The notes: generated by a model not told the origin, from the letters alone. 64,000 nucleotides of DNA from Haliotis asinina (GCF_037392515.1 NC_090290.1:2427978-2491977), one strand, 5' to 3'; shown: positions 23,701-34,785, counted from the stretch's first letter. Made by a program: numbers and translations.

Positions 23701-26700
23701 TTAGTACCTTTACCTTTGATTTTCTGGACCATGTTCAATACCTTGGACATGGGTGTCCGAGAATTTATTTTGGATACATTATTTTGCCAAGATTGGCGTT
23801 TGTTCTGTTTAAAAGTACGCCGCGCTTTAGCATTCAAAGTTTTAAATTTACTGAAATTATGCACCAAAGGATGGCGACGGAAATAATGTTCTGCTTTTTC
23901 CCTTGCCTTCCTAGCTCGTTTGCAGTCATCGTTGAACCATGGTTTTCGAATATGTGGAATTGCAGAGGAGTTTGGTATACACTCATCAGCTATGGAGTTC
24001 AATTCATCAGAAAAGCATTTAATAGCATCTAGGACGACAAGAAAACGTTCAGGTTTAAGTTTTTCAGCACACAGTGTTTCATATAAAGCCCAGTTAGCCT
24101 AAAATTTCGCCTTCATGATGGAGGAACATCAGATGGAGTTACAGATTTTAGTAGAGTAGGGAAATGGTCACTTCCACACAGGTCATCGTGGACTGACTAT
24201 TCAAATTCATTTAGTAGTTCTGAATTTGTGAGTGAGAGAGCAGAATAGGTCCTTGTACCAGGGTGTAAATATGTGTTGGAACCATCATTATAAATACATA
24301 AATCATTGTCAGAACAAAAGTCCTCCAACAATTTCCCTTTAGTGGTTGTAGTTACACTACCCCAGAGTGGGTTGTGCCCATCTAAATCTCCCATTATATT
24401 ACAGGGCTTCGGGAGTTAGTCATATAGAGCTTGAAGATCAGTTTTGGCAAACGTCGAAGACGGTGAAATATAAAGAGAGCATAGTGTAAACGCTACATGT
24501 AAAGTAATTCTCACTGCAACAGCCTGCATATAAGTAATTAGTGAAACAGGACTTTGAATAACGTTTTGTCTGACTAGAATGGATGATCCGCCAGTGGCTC
24601 TATCACCCGTAGGTGAAAAACAATGATATGCATTAAAATGGCGAAGCTCAAATGTATCTTTAAATATGTCTCCTGGAGACATAACGCTGAAGGTGTAAAA
24701 TCTTGGACTAATAGCTGTAACTCATGTAAATTAGTCCTCAATCTGCAGTTCCACTGCACAATATTATTGGAATAAACTATGTTTTGGGGGGATTTATTGG
24801 GGATCTAGCCCGCACTCTTTTGGAGGGCGACAAGCTGTGTGCCCTAGAATGGACGTTTTTTGTAACGTCCATGTCCTCGAGAGAACCATATTTATTAAAC
24901 AATTGAATTTTATATTTTTGTGACCCTTTAGGAGCTCTGCCACTTTGTTGTTTTGAAGCATCAGTCTTAGGCATATGTCTATTTGCTAACTATCAGCTGT
25001 CGATTGAGACTTTGAGTGTGGCTGAGATGATGATGATGATTTGTGATCGGAAGAAGACTTTAATATACTCGGAAGTGATTGCTCAGTCTGAGATGACATA
25101 GGAGGGTACAAAAGCTGTGGGGAGTCAGAACTGACCCACGTCAAGGTCTTTTGGAAGCTTGTAGATGATTTTGTTACTTTATAGCTGTGCACTGGTGATG
25201 TGTTTGGTACTGTAGCATAACTTTCTGTTAGGTCAGATCTCTTCACCATTTTTCTTGCCTCTGAAAAGGAGATATTTTGGGTAAACTTTATTCTGTGTAT
25301 TGCCATTTGCTCTTTCCAAATTGGACACTGTTTCGAAGAAGATGAATGGTCGCCTGAGCAGTTCGTGCATTTGTTAAAGTCACTGTCACAATCTTCTGTT
25401 GTGTGTGTCTTCTCACCACAGTGAGCACACAACAGACAATGTACAGGTAGATACACCGTGTCCGTATTTCTGGCATTTAAAACATCTGAGCGGGTTAGGG
25501 ATGTACGTCTCAACTTGGATGTTACAGTAACCTGCCTTTACTGACTTTGGAGTATTTGGAGACGAGAAGGATACATGTTTGTTTGGATAGTTTCGTTACT
25601 TTTCCGGGTTGAAAAAGGTTGACATAAAGCACTCCTTGATCTTTCATTTCACATGTTATATCAAGTTCTGACATATCAACAAACAGTCGATCACGATCTC
25701 TGACAATACCTTTACTTTCGTTCAGGGTTTTGTGAGCAGAGACCGTGACCGGAATACCCATGAAAGATTTAATGTTCATCAGGTTAGTTGATTGTTTCTT
25801 TCCGCGCACTCAACTAACAGTCCACCGAAGCGTCTAATGTTTTTCACATCTCCAACAATACCTTGAAAACCCTTGGATACTGCAAAGGGGTTAAGCTTTT
25901 ACGGTGTCTTGCCAGGAGTCTCAATCACAACGAAACGCGGCCAATATTCAGTCGATGCAGACCGGTCTGTGGTTAGCATGATCTGGGTCACTTTCAAGTA
26001 AACGTTTTGGGTTTTTTTGGTTGGAATTTCATAAGCCATAGTTAGTTTAATTTGGTTCATCATCCGAGCTCCCCACCCACCACGGCGTATCAGAAGGACA
26101 ATGCTAAAGTAAGCGGGCCTTCAGCTTACAGCACAAAGGATACCCGGATGACACACTCCAGCAGAAGAATGAAAGGGTTAATAACTCCACCAGATTGACC
26201 CATGAGCCATCACCTTCTGGGCATACGACTCTAGGCAAAAACGTGAATTTGTAAAATTGAAATTCAGAAAGTCAAAAACTCGACCAAGTAATATACATCA
26301 AATAATATAATATCAAAGTTTTTGCAACATTACATCAAGTAATGTTGAGCGAGGGCTTGGTGTGACCAGCCGATTGGTGGAACCGGGCCCATTCAACCAC
26401 CCGTCTAGGTGAAGTTAGGGCCGAAGTTGTGTGTTGAGCAATAGGAACACTGGTCCTGGTCCCATGCCCTCAACCATCAGGATCCCCTCCTCCACCGACA
26501 CAGGGCCGCAACCCACGGATTGGTGGACCAAATATCCCCCCGGGTCCACAACGGGGGTGTCGGCGAGCTCTTACCGCTGCCCAGCACCCACCACGAGGAG
26601 GTGGCTCGCCACGGGTGCCAACAAGACAGACTATGCCAACTATGCGATACGAATAATGTCGAAGATGAGTACCACTTCCTTCTTGTTTGTCCACTGTACT

Positions 26701-28806
26701 CCGATCTCAGAAGGAAATATTTACCAAATCAGTTTTACAGATATCCAAACGTTATTATTTTTGTGATTACTGTCATGTACAAACATTATAATACTTCAGA
26801 ACTTAACGTTGTTTACATGCCATGCTTCATTGCAAAGAAAGAAACAGAATATTATCTGAAAATGTAAACATTATCACTCGGGAGAACATTTATGTATGAA
26901 TGTTTATGCACTGTAGGCCTGTGGCCTCTTCAGTACCGTACGGAATAAAGTTTGGTTTTTTTTGTTTTGTTTTTTTATCACTGGATTGTCATGTCCACAC
27001 GTTCATTTCCAGACGCCGTGCATAGCGGGAAGATTTTTGAGTTCAAAACTCATTCACTTACTCCATAAATCTTAAATGTTTGACATTCAGATTTTTTAAT
27101 ATGGGAAATATAAACTTATTTCATTGATCACTGATACTTGTCAAAGAATAAGTCTTGGTCATTATGACTATATCATGCATTTTCCGTGTGGGTGTTTTGG
27201 TTTTCTCTTATCCATGACAAAGCCAGCTACGTAGAATGACCAACCAATGCAGCTCTGTGCAAGGCTATATATCTAGTACCAAAACATGTAACCGATAATA
27301 CGAAGCAAACGCAACATGTAAGGACAACAATCTATAAATTGCTCGCTATTGCATCAGCTGTGTGTACTCTTGAAGAGCTTCAAATATTACTCCTGCATTT
27401 GAACAACAATGATAAATGCTACTCTGCTGATAAAGTAAGCACCGCCAGCAGTGTAAACATAGAGCAAGGCTGTCTGCAGACACATATTCATCCATATCTT
27501 GCAGTCCAAGAAAAACACCCTATCCCGTCTTTTGAAACGACACGCATCCTATCTCGTCCTTTGAACGTTTTTACAAACTTCATTTCATTGTATTTCAGAT
27601 TATGGGGAAGATGTCAAAACGTCACGCATACGCATTTCTTGCTGGGTTATGACAAACCCTCGAAATCTCGAAACAAGGTCCAGATATATCCAGATGACGT
27701 GGGGTAAACGCTGTGACAAATTGGTGTTCATCAGCTCAGAAACAAACACGACGTTCCCAGCGGTCGGACAGAATGTATCAGAAGGCAGAAATCATCTAAC
27801 CGAAAAGACCCTCGGCGGATACCATTATGTTTATAAACATCACTTTGACGACTGTGATTGGTTCTTTAAAGCTGATGACGATACTTACCTCATCGTAGAA
27901 AACCTTCGTCTCTTTCTGGTCGGTTTCGATACAAACAAGCCTATATATTTCGGCCATCACTTTAAGACTCTTCTCAAACAAGGATACTCTAGCGGCGGAT
28001 CCGGACTGGTCGTCAGCAAAGAGGCCCTCAGAAGGTTTGGTCAACAAGGACATGATCCAAAGATATGTCGTCAAACTGGCACTGCGGGTGATGCTGCGTT
28101 TGGTCAATGTATGCAGTCTGTTGGAGTACCCTTGGGAAACTCTACTGATTCCAAAGGCCGGAGTCGTTTCCATTGTTTGTCACCAGCAGCTCACATAAAT
28201 GGGATATATCCCAAATGGTATCATGTTTATGACGCAAATGGAGCTAAAAAGGTATTTAATTTAATTATATATCAACATAATGCACAATCATACTTGAATA
28301 GACGCATTCGCATTTGCTAAAGTAAGGTATCAGGTTACATGTGACATTAATCCATTATTCGAAGTGTTTCTAGAAGCAAATGGACATCAGGAGTGAGCTG
28401 ATCACACGATGTTTTTGGGTATGCATTGGAGGACATACAAAGTAATACATGCACGTGCCAAGGAAAACTGAGCCACTATTAATAAACCATTGTGCAAATA
28501 AACGTACAAAATTCTTCGCCATAACCTATATGAAAAAGGCATGCGTTTTTGTTTGTGGGTGTCAGTACGCCAAATATCTCCGAGTTTCTGTGATTTTATT
28601 GCATGCATACAGGTCTGAGTTACACAGTATATTTAGTATTGTTGCTATTATTATCATTATTATTTCAGGGTATTAGCAGCATAAGTGACTACCCCATCAC
28701 ATTCCATTACGTTGGCGGCAGCAAGATGTTGGAGCTGGAGTATCTCATCTACCACACTCGTGTACATCTACTTCACAAAGGCCGTCCTGAAGCAAACATA
28801 AAATAA
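17568..28806 (+). CDS. C1GALT1: Core-1 beta-1,3-galactosyltransferase-like gene, three coding exons
   Basis: The exons 17568-17757, 27599-28251 and 28669-28806 join in phase (1 then 0) to 326 aa. The family is Golgi type II membrane glycosyltransferases that add galactose to O-linked GalNAc (core 1, T antigen). Seen here: a short basic N-terminus and a membrane anchor at residues about 18-36, then RISCWVMTNPRNLETRSRYI, the WGKRC block, the Mn/UDP-binding acidic motif FKADDDTY (Asp156-158), IYFGHHFK, GGSGLVVSKEALRRF, and a C-terminal FHYVGGSKMLELEYLIYH. The length is slightly below the usual 360 or so. The Cys-Cys pair usual before the last block reads GISSISD here, so this is probably a diverged paralogue whose activity is unproven. 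AATAAA at 28802-28807 overlaps the stop codon. Confidence 0.93.
17758..18484. other. Intron 1 of the C1GALT1-like gene, first part
   Basis: AT-rich intronic sequence before SINE S4. No other feature is recognised. Confidence 0.6.
18485..18759 (-). mobile_element. SINE-A copy S4 in C1GALT1-like intron 1
   Basis: A full-length minus-oriented copy, with a (TCAC)n tail at the left and GACCCGTGAAGGTCCC at the right. A probable imperfect duplication flanks it (CAACATAGAG / CAACGGAGAG, 8/10). Confidence 0.92.
18760..19039. other. Intronic sequence, no feature recognised
   Basis: A short unassigned stretch between SINE S4 and the 5'-truncated LINE-B copy. Confidence 0.4.
19040..20773 (+). pseudogene. 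LINE-B2 reverse transcriptase, 5'-truncated, left part
   Basis: Plus-strand RT remnants start near ILDAPITSDKILESIQHLKS. They pass through NYRGITLLCIFSTIF, EEQAGFKEGYSTI and VRQGCILSPFLFNFFINELA to a catalytic box that reads FAYDIILF instead of FADD, followed by decayed C-terminal sequence. The endonuclease part is absent. The copy is interrupted at 20773 by LINE-A2 and resumes at 26620. It is closely related in layout to LINE-B1 at 53700-57370. Confidence 0.88.
21417..24760 (-). pseudogene. LINE-A2 ORF2 (endonuclease, RT, RNase H), broken
   Basis: Endonuclease pieces lie at 24759-24190 (LCLQETYL, GDLDGHNPLWGS). The longest frame, 24002-22716 (428 aa), has IRKPWFNDDCKRARKAREKA, ADNIHYQLLKHLP, NYRPISLTSCVCKSMERMIN, QGVPPGSILSVTLFS and an intact LFVDDFNISC catalytic box. 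The RT end is at 22614-22375. RNase H remnants at 22020-21417 have deletions and frameshifts. This is the best-preserved RT of the family in the window. Confidence 0.9.
24777..25809 (-). pseudogene. LINE-A2 ORF1 (gag-like), broken
   Basis: Pieces: 25809-25522 (STNLMNIKSFMGIPVTVSAH, RDRDRLFVDMSELDI), 25513-24986 (CAHCGEKTHTTEDCDSDFNK, CTNCSGDHSSSSKQCP zinc knuckles, then a Ser-rich tail) and 24974-24777 (the basic end KQQSGRAPKGSQKYKIQLFN, HSLSPSKRVRARSPINPP). More 5' pieces up to about 26060 are decayed. The KRxRxRSP end is shared with copy A4 and is the usual C-terminus of this ORF1. Confidence 0.85.
26562..26619 (-). ncRNA. HDV-like ribozyme at the 5' end of LINE-A2
   Basis: From 26619 on the minus strand: P1 GGCACCC with GGGTGCT, linker GT, P2 GGCGAGC with GCTCGCC, P3 ACC/GGT, L3 TCCTCGT, and the joining segment GGGCAGCGGTAAGA. 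P1, P3 and L3 are identical to copies A1 and A4, and P2 is identical to A4. The joining segment differs from A4 (GGGTAACGCGAAGA), and it is unclear whether the catalytic C is positioned. Confidence 0.87.
26620..26965 (+). pseudogene. LINE-B2, right part (C-terminal zinc motif and 3' UTR)
   Basis: After the LINE-A2 insertion the frame continues with RLCQLCDTNNVEDEYHFLLV and CPLYSDLRRKYLPNQF, a C-x2-C...H...C zinc-binding end like that of LINE-B1 (CSICNKGIEDEFHF). The 3' end is GGCCTGTGGCCTCTTCAGTA, then AATAAAG and a T-rich tail. Confidence 0.85.
26985..27063 (+). mobile_element. Decayed SINE-A 3' fragment
   Basis: ATCACTGGATTGTCATGTCC through to CTCATTCACTTACTCC matches the SINE-A 3' third with many substitutions. 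Confidence 0.55.
27064..27598. other. Last part of C1GALT1-like intron 1
   Basis: No repeat is recognised. A plus-strand open stretch at 27339-27707 crosses the exon 2 acceptor in another frame and is not considered coding. Confidence 0.5.
27599..28251 (+). CDS. C1GALT1: C1GALT1-like exon 2 (catalytic domain)
   Basis: The acceptor is TTGTATTTCAG at 27588-27598. The exon encodes residues 64-281, including the donor-binding DDD motif and the acceptor-side conserved blocks. The donor GTATTT follows AAG at 28251. In the segment TGTAGDAAFGQC a Gly stands where an acidic residue commonly precedes Asp in this family. Confidence 0.95.
28669..28806 (+). CDS. C1GALT1: C1GALT1-like exon 3 (C-terminus)
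   Basis: The acceptor is TTATTATTTCAG at 28657-28668. The exon encodes GISSISDYPITFHYVGG and the end KGRPEANIK, then TAA. The FHYV and LEYLIYH motifs are diagnostic of the family's last block. Confidence 0.92.
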   Translation, partial: GISSISDYPITFHYVGGSKMLELEYLIYHTRVHLLHKGRPEANIK

Positions 28807-29800
28807 ATAGCCAGTTTAGATTGTGTTTTGTGCCATATGCAAACATCTGAAAATACTACAGCAGAATCAGACTTTTATTCAAGTAGAGAGAGTAGTCAAG
28901 TGAATGCAAAGAGGCACTAAACATATGATTTTTAGTTTGGGTTTGAAACCCTTGTGTTGGTTCCACCATTCACTGTTATCCCACTGGATGCATGTTTTCA
29001 GATTATTCTGTATACTATAACTCTCATTTGGTTTATTGACATACCTTTTAACCGACGATAACATTATAGTGCGAGATGTTCCGCAAGATGCCAGATGCTC
29101 CAGTGCAGTAAAGTTACTGAATACATGAATACTGCATTCAGCTAAAAACTGAACATCTGCATTCATTTTTGTGTTCGCGAACAGTTTAACCTACATGCAG
29201 AAATTTGTTTCATTTTTCTGTTATGAAGTTTCTTTATGCTTATCACGTCGGTCGTACTCAATTTTATATCATTTTATTTTTCCAAAGCATGGTTTGTAAT
29301 TATCTGGAGGACGGAAGACGTTGCAGTGCATCAAACTTTTACGTCTTTCAATTTCATTTGACAAGGATCCCCATTGAGCTAATGGATTCCGAACTGGTCT
29401 TTGTTAATCAATAGCTATAGACTGTCTTGTCCAGATTCGCTTGTTTACAGACCGCGTAACCGGTTCCTATAGTGAGCCCATGACACTCCATTTCTGACTC
29501 CGACTGCTGTCACGTATTGCTGACATGGTTTTAGTCAGGACATGGCTGGGATATTGCTGATGAGATTTAAAAGATGTCCACTCACTCTGTTAGTTTTTGA
29601 CTGATCAAAAACACATTCGTATTTAATAAGAATTTTATAAAATCGCCGAAACGAGACGAATGTAGACACCGAGTGTACTTGACTATCTAATGAGCAGGCT
29701 TTGACACATTTAGCTTAGCACGTACCTGCTAATATTAATTTCCAGATAGTGTGACATGTCACCCTGTGATGTCTGGCTTTCATTTTCAGTACATTTGAAC
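28807..29800. other. 3' flank of the C1GALT1-like gene, no gene recognised
   Basis: AT-rich sequence. A SINE-like decayed stretch near 29440-29600 (TTGTTTACAGACCGCG, GGGATATTGCTGA) is too diverged to call. Confidence 0.4.
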
Positions 29801-29829
29801 ATTACATTACATTACATTACATTACATTC
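29801..29829. repeat. (CATTA)n microsatellite
   Basis: About six pentanucleotide units. Confidence 0.95.
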
Positions 29830-29989
29830 TTGAACAACATAACATAATGCTTTCCCTTAGGACTCAATAAATGTTGTTCCTGTATCCCAAGCCTACGGTG
29901 GAACTTCACAATCACTGAAAATATTCATCACTTTTGCTACACGAGCCATACACGTTATGCACGACAAATAATAACCATTTTCTCCGATG

Positions 29990-30190
29990 CGTGGACGAGC
30001 TGGCTGAAGCGTCACGCTAGTGATCCAGCGAGGTTGAGGTGTTGGGATCGAGCCCACCTGTGACCGGGTGCAAACCTTAGAGTCAACTCTGTGTGCAGAC
30101 TTTTTCCGTTTTGTCACAGCCCCTACAGTACAGTACACACGCATGTGCACTTAAAGAACCCACTAATCAGTTTGTGTATAACCGAAATAC
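29990..30190 (+). mobile_element. tRNA-derived SINE-C, copy 2
   Basis: The box-B-like GGGATCGAGCCCACCTG is followed by GTCAACTCTGTGTGCAGACT, GTCACAGCCCCTA and TGCACTTAAAGAACCC. It is similar to 10394-10600. Confidence 0.65.
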
Positions 30191-30674
30191 AGCTAACGGG
30201 GTCTGATTCGTCCAACCTGGACAATGAATCGGATTGGGATCTAATGTTTTCATCCAGCTCTCTTGTTATATTGCTTTTCTAGGCATACATGCCAATTATT
30301 GCCTTATCTTTCCCTTGCTGATACTAAAATCACAAAAACTATGTCACATATCGTAAAATTTCTGTCGCAAAAATGACTCCACTCTCGTTGAACTCAAGGA
30401 GGCAGTCATTCTGTGGAAACACACGAAAAGTGACAGGACATGGTTGGTATGCTAAAATATGAGGACTGACGTTAATACACATATATATTGTAGTATTACA
30501 TCACCTTGCGAGAAAATAACGTGCATCAACTCGTATCCTTTGTGGCGAATTATATACTCGATTCTAGCAGATTCTAACACTCTCTTTCATTTAGAGACAG
30601 AAGGGCGAACAACTACTTTTCCGCCTTACTTATGATTATACCTACGAATATTCTTTGCAGCTAATACGTTTCTG
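30191..30674. other. No gene recognised
   Basis: Unassigned AT-rich sequence between two SINEs. Confidence 0.4.
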
Positions 30675-30880
30675 GGACTGAGGGGTAGCCTTGTGGTTAA
30701 ACCGTTCGCTCGTCATTTCAACGACGCTGTGTCGGATTCCCCACGTGGATACAAAGTGTGAAATTGTATTTTTCCTCTGAGCTTTACCAGACGCCAATAT
30801 TTCAGATCAAACCTTTCATGAGGTGGCATATCTGATTTCGTTGCAACATATGGGTTCACGAAACACCAACTGAATCAGTT
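30675..30880 (+). mobile_element. tRNA-derived SINE-B, copy 1
   Basis: The A-box-like GGTAGCCTTGTGGTTAAACC and B-box-like GTCGGATTCCCCACGTGG are spaced as in a tRNA gene, followed by a diverged body. The same head is found at 53522. Confidence 0.65.
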
Positions 30881-31435
30881 GCACTTGTATTGAACTAGGC
30901 GTTCGTAAAATCCCCTTTACCCCCCCTGTAACACTCCATAGCTCACCCCATCCTTCTGTGAGCCTCGGGATAGTCAGGACGCCCGCGACTGAGCTTCAAC
31001 ATTGTTAGTGCTGTCTCTTAGGTTTAGGATCGGTGACAGTTTAATTTCGAATCTTCTAGGGCAGCCGAGACTACCCTGCATTAGGAGCAGAGAGCGTTGT
31101 TCACTTGGCGCGTTGTCCCTTCCTGTGAACCCGAGGCAGAGTTGGCTCTCAGCCGCCCTTTGAGGGTAGTTGCCCCTGGGACAATCATGTGAAACAACTA
31201 CGTTCTATGTCTTCGGGTATGTTGTATGGATATCGTGGTTATATCCGTGTATTCTGCTGCAAGTCGGACATCCACCATGTTTTCAATGAATGCATCATAC
31301 TCTGTGGAGGGTCATGGAGCACTATTTAATCAACATGAAACCCTCTATAAAATGAAATAACTGAAGCAAACCTCATCAAGGGATCATATACGCCGTTCCT
31401 CCAAATCCATTGATTATTGGTCATGTTTCCAGGTT

Positions 31436-31600
31436 ATTGAGTGAGTGAGGTTTTATTTTTTGCGCCGATTTTAGCAATATTCCCACAATATAGGCTTCAT
31501 ACACTGCACTCATGTGAGGAATCTAGTCAGTTCGAGAGTAGTGATGAGTGAGATGCACAACCGAGCTAGACATCACGTAGCAGCGAGTGTGTACGGATTG
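31436..31600 (-). mobile_element. SINE-B-type copy with shared 3' tail
   Basis: In minus orientation it ends AATATTGCTAAAATCGGCGC and then an AAAACCTCACTCACTCA-type tail at 31438-31470. The internal GTGAGGAATCTAG resembles the tRNA-like head in reverse complement. Confidence 0.55.
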
Positions 31601-31866
31601 TCAATGGGATGTCATGAATCTAACACACTGGTGTATCCCGAGATACCATGGTAAAGGTTAACAGGAATATCCATGACTCCTGATGTCACTGAATGTAACC
31701 TGTCTTTGTTTCACTTCGTCAGTGTCACCCAGGCTAACATCAAGTACGTGTTTTGGTATAACACAGTCAGAGTGTCGGTCTACTCATTACCTCCCTTGAC
31801 GCCCTGTGAAGAGACTGTTCAATTAGTTTTGTTATGTGATGTCTGAGTGTAGACGTTTTGCGTCCA

Positions 31867-31984
31867 GGCCAGCTATTCTCGAAACGTTCGTAGCCCTACG
31901 AACTTCTTAAGTCCATTCATAACACATTGGCTACGATCAAAGTTAAGAATTCTTAGGACTACGAACGTTTCGAGAATAAGGGCC
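31867..31984. mobile_element. Palindromic MITE, 118 bp
   Basis: Perfect 20-bp terminal inverted repeats TATTCTCGAAACGTTCGTAG at 31874-31893 and its complement at 31959-31978, bordered by GGCC. The interior is also partly self-complementary (ACTTCTTAAG...GTTAAGAATTCTTAGG). There is no coding capacity. The target-site duplication is not clear. Confidence 0.8.
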
Positions 31985-34239
31985 CAGGTGTGCATGAGTT
32001 CAGTCAGTCGTTGATGTTGTCTGTACTTGTACCTTGCCATCGATATATAGTAGTATCGTCGAGAGCTCATACTGATGTTTCTTACACTTTCAAACAGTTG
32101 TTCACCCACAGTACACTATGTCTTAAATGTACACTATTCTTGAAAGCAGATCATTGTAACGATTTTATCAAGGCATATATTAAGTCCCTTAAAGTTCTTT
32201 CTAAGATGCTTCGGCGAAAGATCAAAGGCGCCGACAATACTTTATCAGACGATAATGTGCACTTTTTGCATTACGTCACAATGTGTTGACGTCTGCCCCC
32301 TCGTAATCGAACTTTTTAAATTACGTCACAATGTAACCAACGTCACGATGGATGTCAGTTGCCATCGCCTCGTACAGCCTCCCACAGTAAACTGCTTCGT
32401 CGCATCCCATTTCTTGGTTTGCAGTTGCATCACACAGCTAACATTACGTTTGTGTTTTCCGACGGATGAAATGTCTCATAGTTCGACTCAAAATCTTACA
32501 GAGACACGGTAATGTTGGCAATGTTTACATTCCCATAATGCAATCGTGGAATGTCACTTGGCTTGTCAGCTTCCTCTCAATGTACTGACCGAAACTTTCG
32601 TTGGTAGAAGAAATGAGGGGGTCATATTGCCTTGCATGGTTTAAGAGAATCACTGATGTAATTCAAATGATCTAGAGATGATATTTAACCCGAACATAAA
32701 CCGTCATCAAACTGTTCATCATTTGTTTTTCTAGTAACCTTTGTCTTAACGTAGGGGGCTGACACGTCAAAAGAACAGCGCGTAAGTTAGCCCTGTGCGA
32801 GGATTCTTAATTTAGGTCACAAATTGTTTTCTGCCATAGATTAATCGAAATTAGGCTTAGAAGTTATTGAATACGGCATCTTAGAAAAGAAACACAGACG
32901 CGAGCGTCCAAGTGCTTTAACGTTATAATAGTTCAGTGCGACAGTGTGCTTTATTACACTATACATGGTGGTAGAGCGAACTGTATTTCTTAATTAAAAC
33001 TGAATCATCTGAATACATAATGGCAAATGGTGTTACTTTTCTTGTGTGTAAATGCCACTTCTTTTTGTCACAAGTTACATTGGAGTAATTAGACAACTCC
33101 ACAGAATGCCACAGACGCAATTATTATATTCAATCCGATGCACTCTGAACCAATTAAGGTCCTGTAGACAGGAAATATACTGTAAGTCGTCATGTTCTCT
33201 AGTATTATGATCCCTTTGGTGGTTCGCCATGTGTACCACGTTTTCGTCGTATTATCTAAATCCGTGATATTTTGGCCATTTTCCTGTCGACAGGTTGAAT
33301 AGCTTTCATGGTCATGATCTATTTGAGATACTGCCGATGTGATTTTTACCTCGCACACTCTGAACTGTGGTGTCTCAGAAACCCAGCTCTAAATGACATT
33401 ACTGTTTGCTGCAGTCTGCAGTGAGACACATCAGATTTCCTTGACCACGAGCCCGGATGCCCACTACATCGCGGCCAGAGTTCATCATTGTGCCTGATGT
33501 CCAATCAACCAGAAAGACACACTATAACACGGTGCTATTTCCCTCTCCGACACAAAGTGGCCAGTAATACAAGGTGACGCCAACGCAGTCTGGGACAAGA
33601 TCCAAATCCTGTCACAGGATAAATGTTCTTCGAAGTCACCATAGAAATATTTGTAAAACGTGTCATTACTGAAATGTCGAAGTGCAACAAATGCATGATG
33701 GTGTAATTAAATCGATAGAGCTTTTATTACTGACATGGCATTAACAATGGAATATCGTGATTACATGAATGGACCTTTTCCTGAGGTGACAGAATTTGCC
33801 TTTGTTGGCATAAAGAAAATGAAGTCATTAAAATGCCTTTCGTCAGCCAAAAGAAGCCACCTGTGATTAAACGGAATGAATTTGGTAAACGTTATGTGTC
33901 TGGCATGATGAAACTTAGTTAAATGCCATCAGCCGTACACAACTTTTTTTCAAGTTTTCATGATAATAATTGTGTCAGTGGCACTAAAATTGTGGTTGAT
34001 TGCATAAGCAAAGAAAACTCTCTGATAGGTTCCACACAGTAGGCCCCAAGGTATCCTCATTAGTCTCTGCCCCTATTTCATGTCATTTCTTCAAGTTATG
34101 TTTTGGGACCTAATCTATTCATGCTGTCATTTTAATACATACTTCAACCAAAACGTATGGGAGCACCACAAAATTTGAACGGCATATATAAACTCTAACT
34201 CTAACGGTGATTTATACTCTTACGTAAATGCAGCCTGCA
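31985..34239. other. No gene recognised
   Basis: An 89-aa minus frame at 33089-33358 with several Cys and N-glycosylation-like sites has weak exon-like edges but no recognisable domain. The rest is AT-rich without repeats that I can name. Confidence 0.35.
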
Positions 34240-34785
34240 ACGAGCTATATTGATTGAGTGAGTTAATATTTTACGTCACATCGGCAATATTTCAGCCATA
34301 TCGTGACGGGAACATAACACTGAAATGGAATATATGTGAATTATAAAAACATGTCTACAAAGCACAGTAAAACAACTAGAATATCACAGAAATGAATGTA
34401 AACTAGTAATTATACCTAAAACAGTTTATCTATAGAGGACAATACAATGTAAAAATAGATTGCTAACAACTGAAGGTGGATCACCATACTAGAGACCATG
34501 GGTACTTACAGTACTTTTGCTATCTGCATGGACTTTAGCTGGATATACATCATCCCCTCAGCCGTCAATTTGTGAAAGCTAGCCATACAATAAAAATACA
34601 CTTATTCTACGATTAAAAACGTGGAAAGTTTTAATTTACTTTGAATGTTTGTGGACTAATGTACCCTGTCAGGAGGACAATAGTTTTACGGTACTTCAAC
34701 CCCCTTTGAGATTACAGCCACTAACAGTTATGAATTTAAACTTCCAACAATAAAATATTTATCTATTTACAATTCAGTTAATATA

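Larger units (their letters stand above)
20774..26619 (-). mobile_element. LINE-A2, full-length element nested in LINE-B2
   Basis: From the HDV-like ribozyme at 26619 down to the (TCAC)n tail at 20774. A 10-bp duplication ACAAGACAGA lies at 20764-20773 and 26621-26630. The interrupted host element reads in frame across the site once the insertion is removed. ORF1 and ORF2 are both broken. The 3' UTR (20774 to about 21350) matches the A1 and A3 copies. Confidence 0.93.

Noticed and set aside
26431..26867. Frames joining the LINE-A2 leader to LINE-B2 as a novel protein
   Set aside because: The frame crosses an insertion junction; each side is explained by its own element.
27339..27707. 122-aa frame overlapping C1GALT1-like exon 2 as an extra exon
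   Set aside because: It crosses the acceptor in a different frame from the conserved protein and shows no family similarity.
30675..30745. Functional tRNA gene
   Set aside because: Box A and B spacing is tRNA-like but the acceptor stem does not pair and the sequence continues as a SINE body; a similar head recurs at 53522.
33089..33358. 89-aa Cys-containing minus frame as an extracellular-domain exon
   Set aside because: Exon edges are weak and no domain is recognisable. Chance cannot be excluded.
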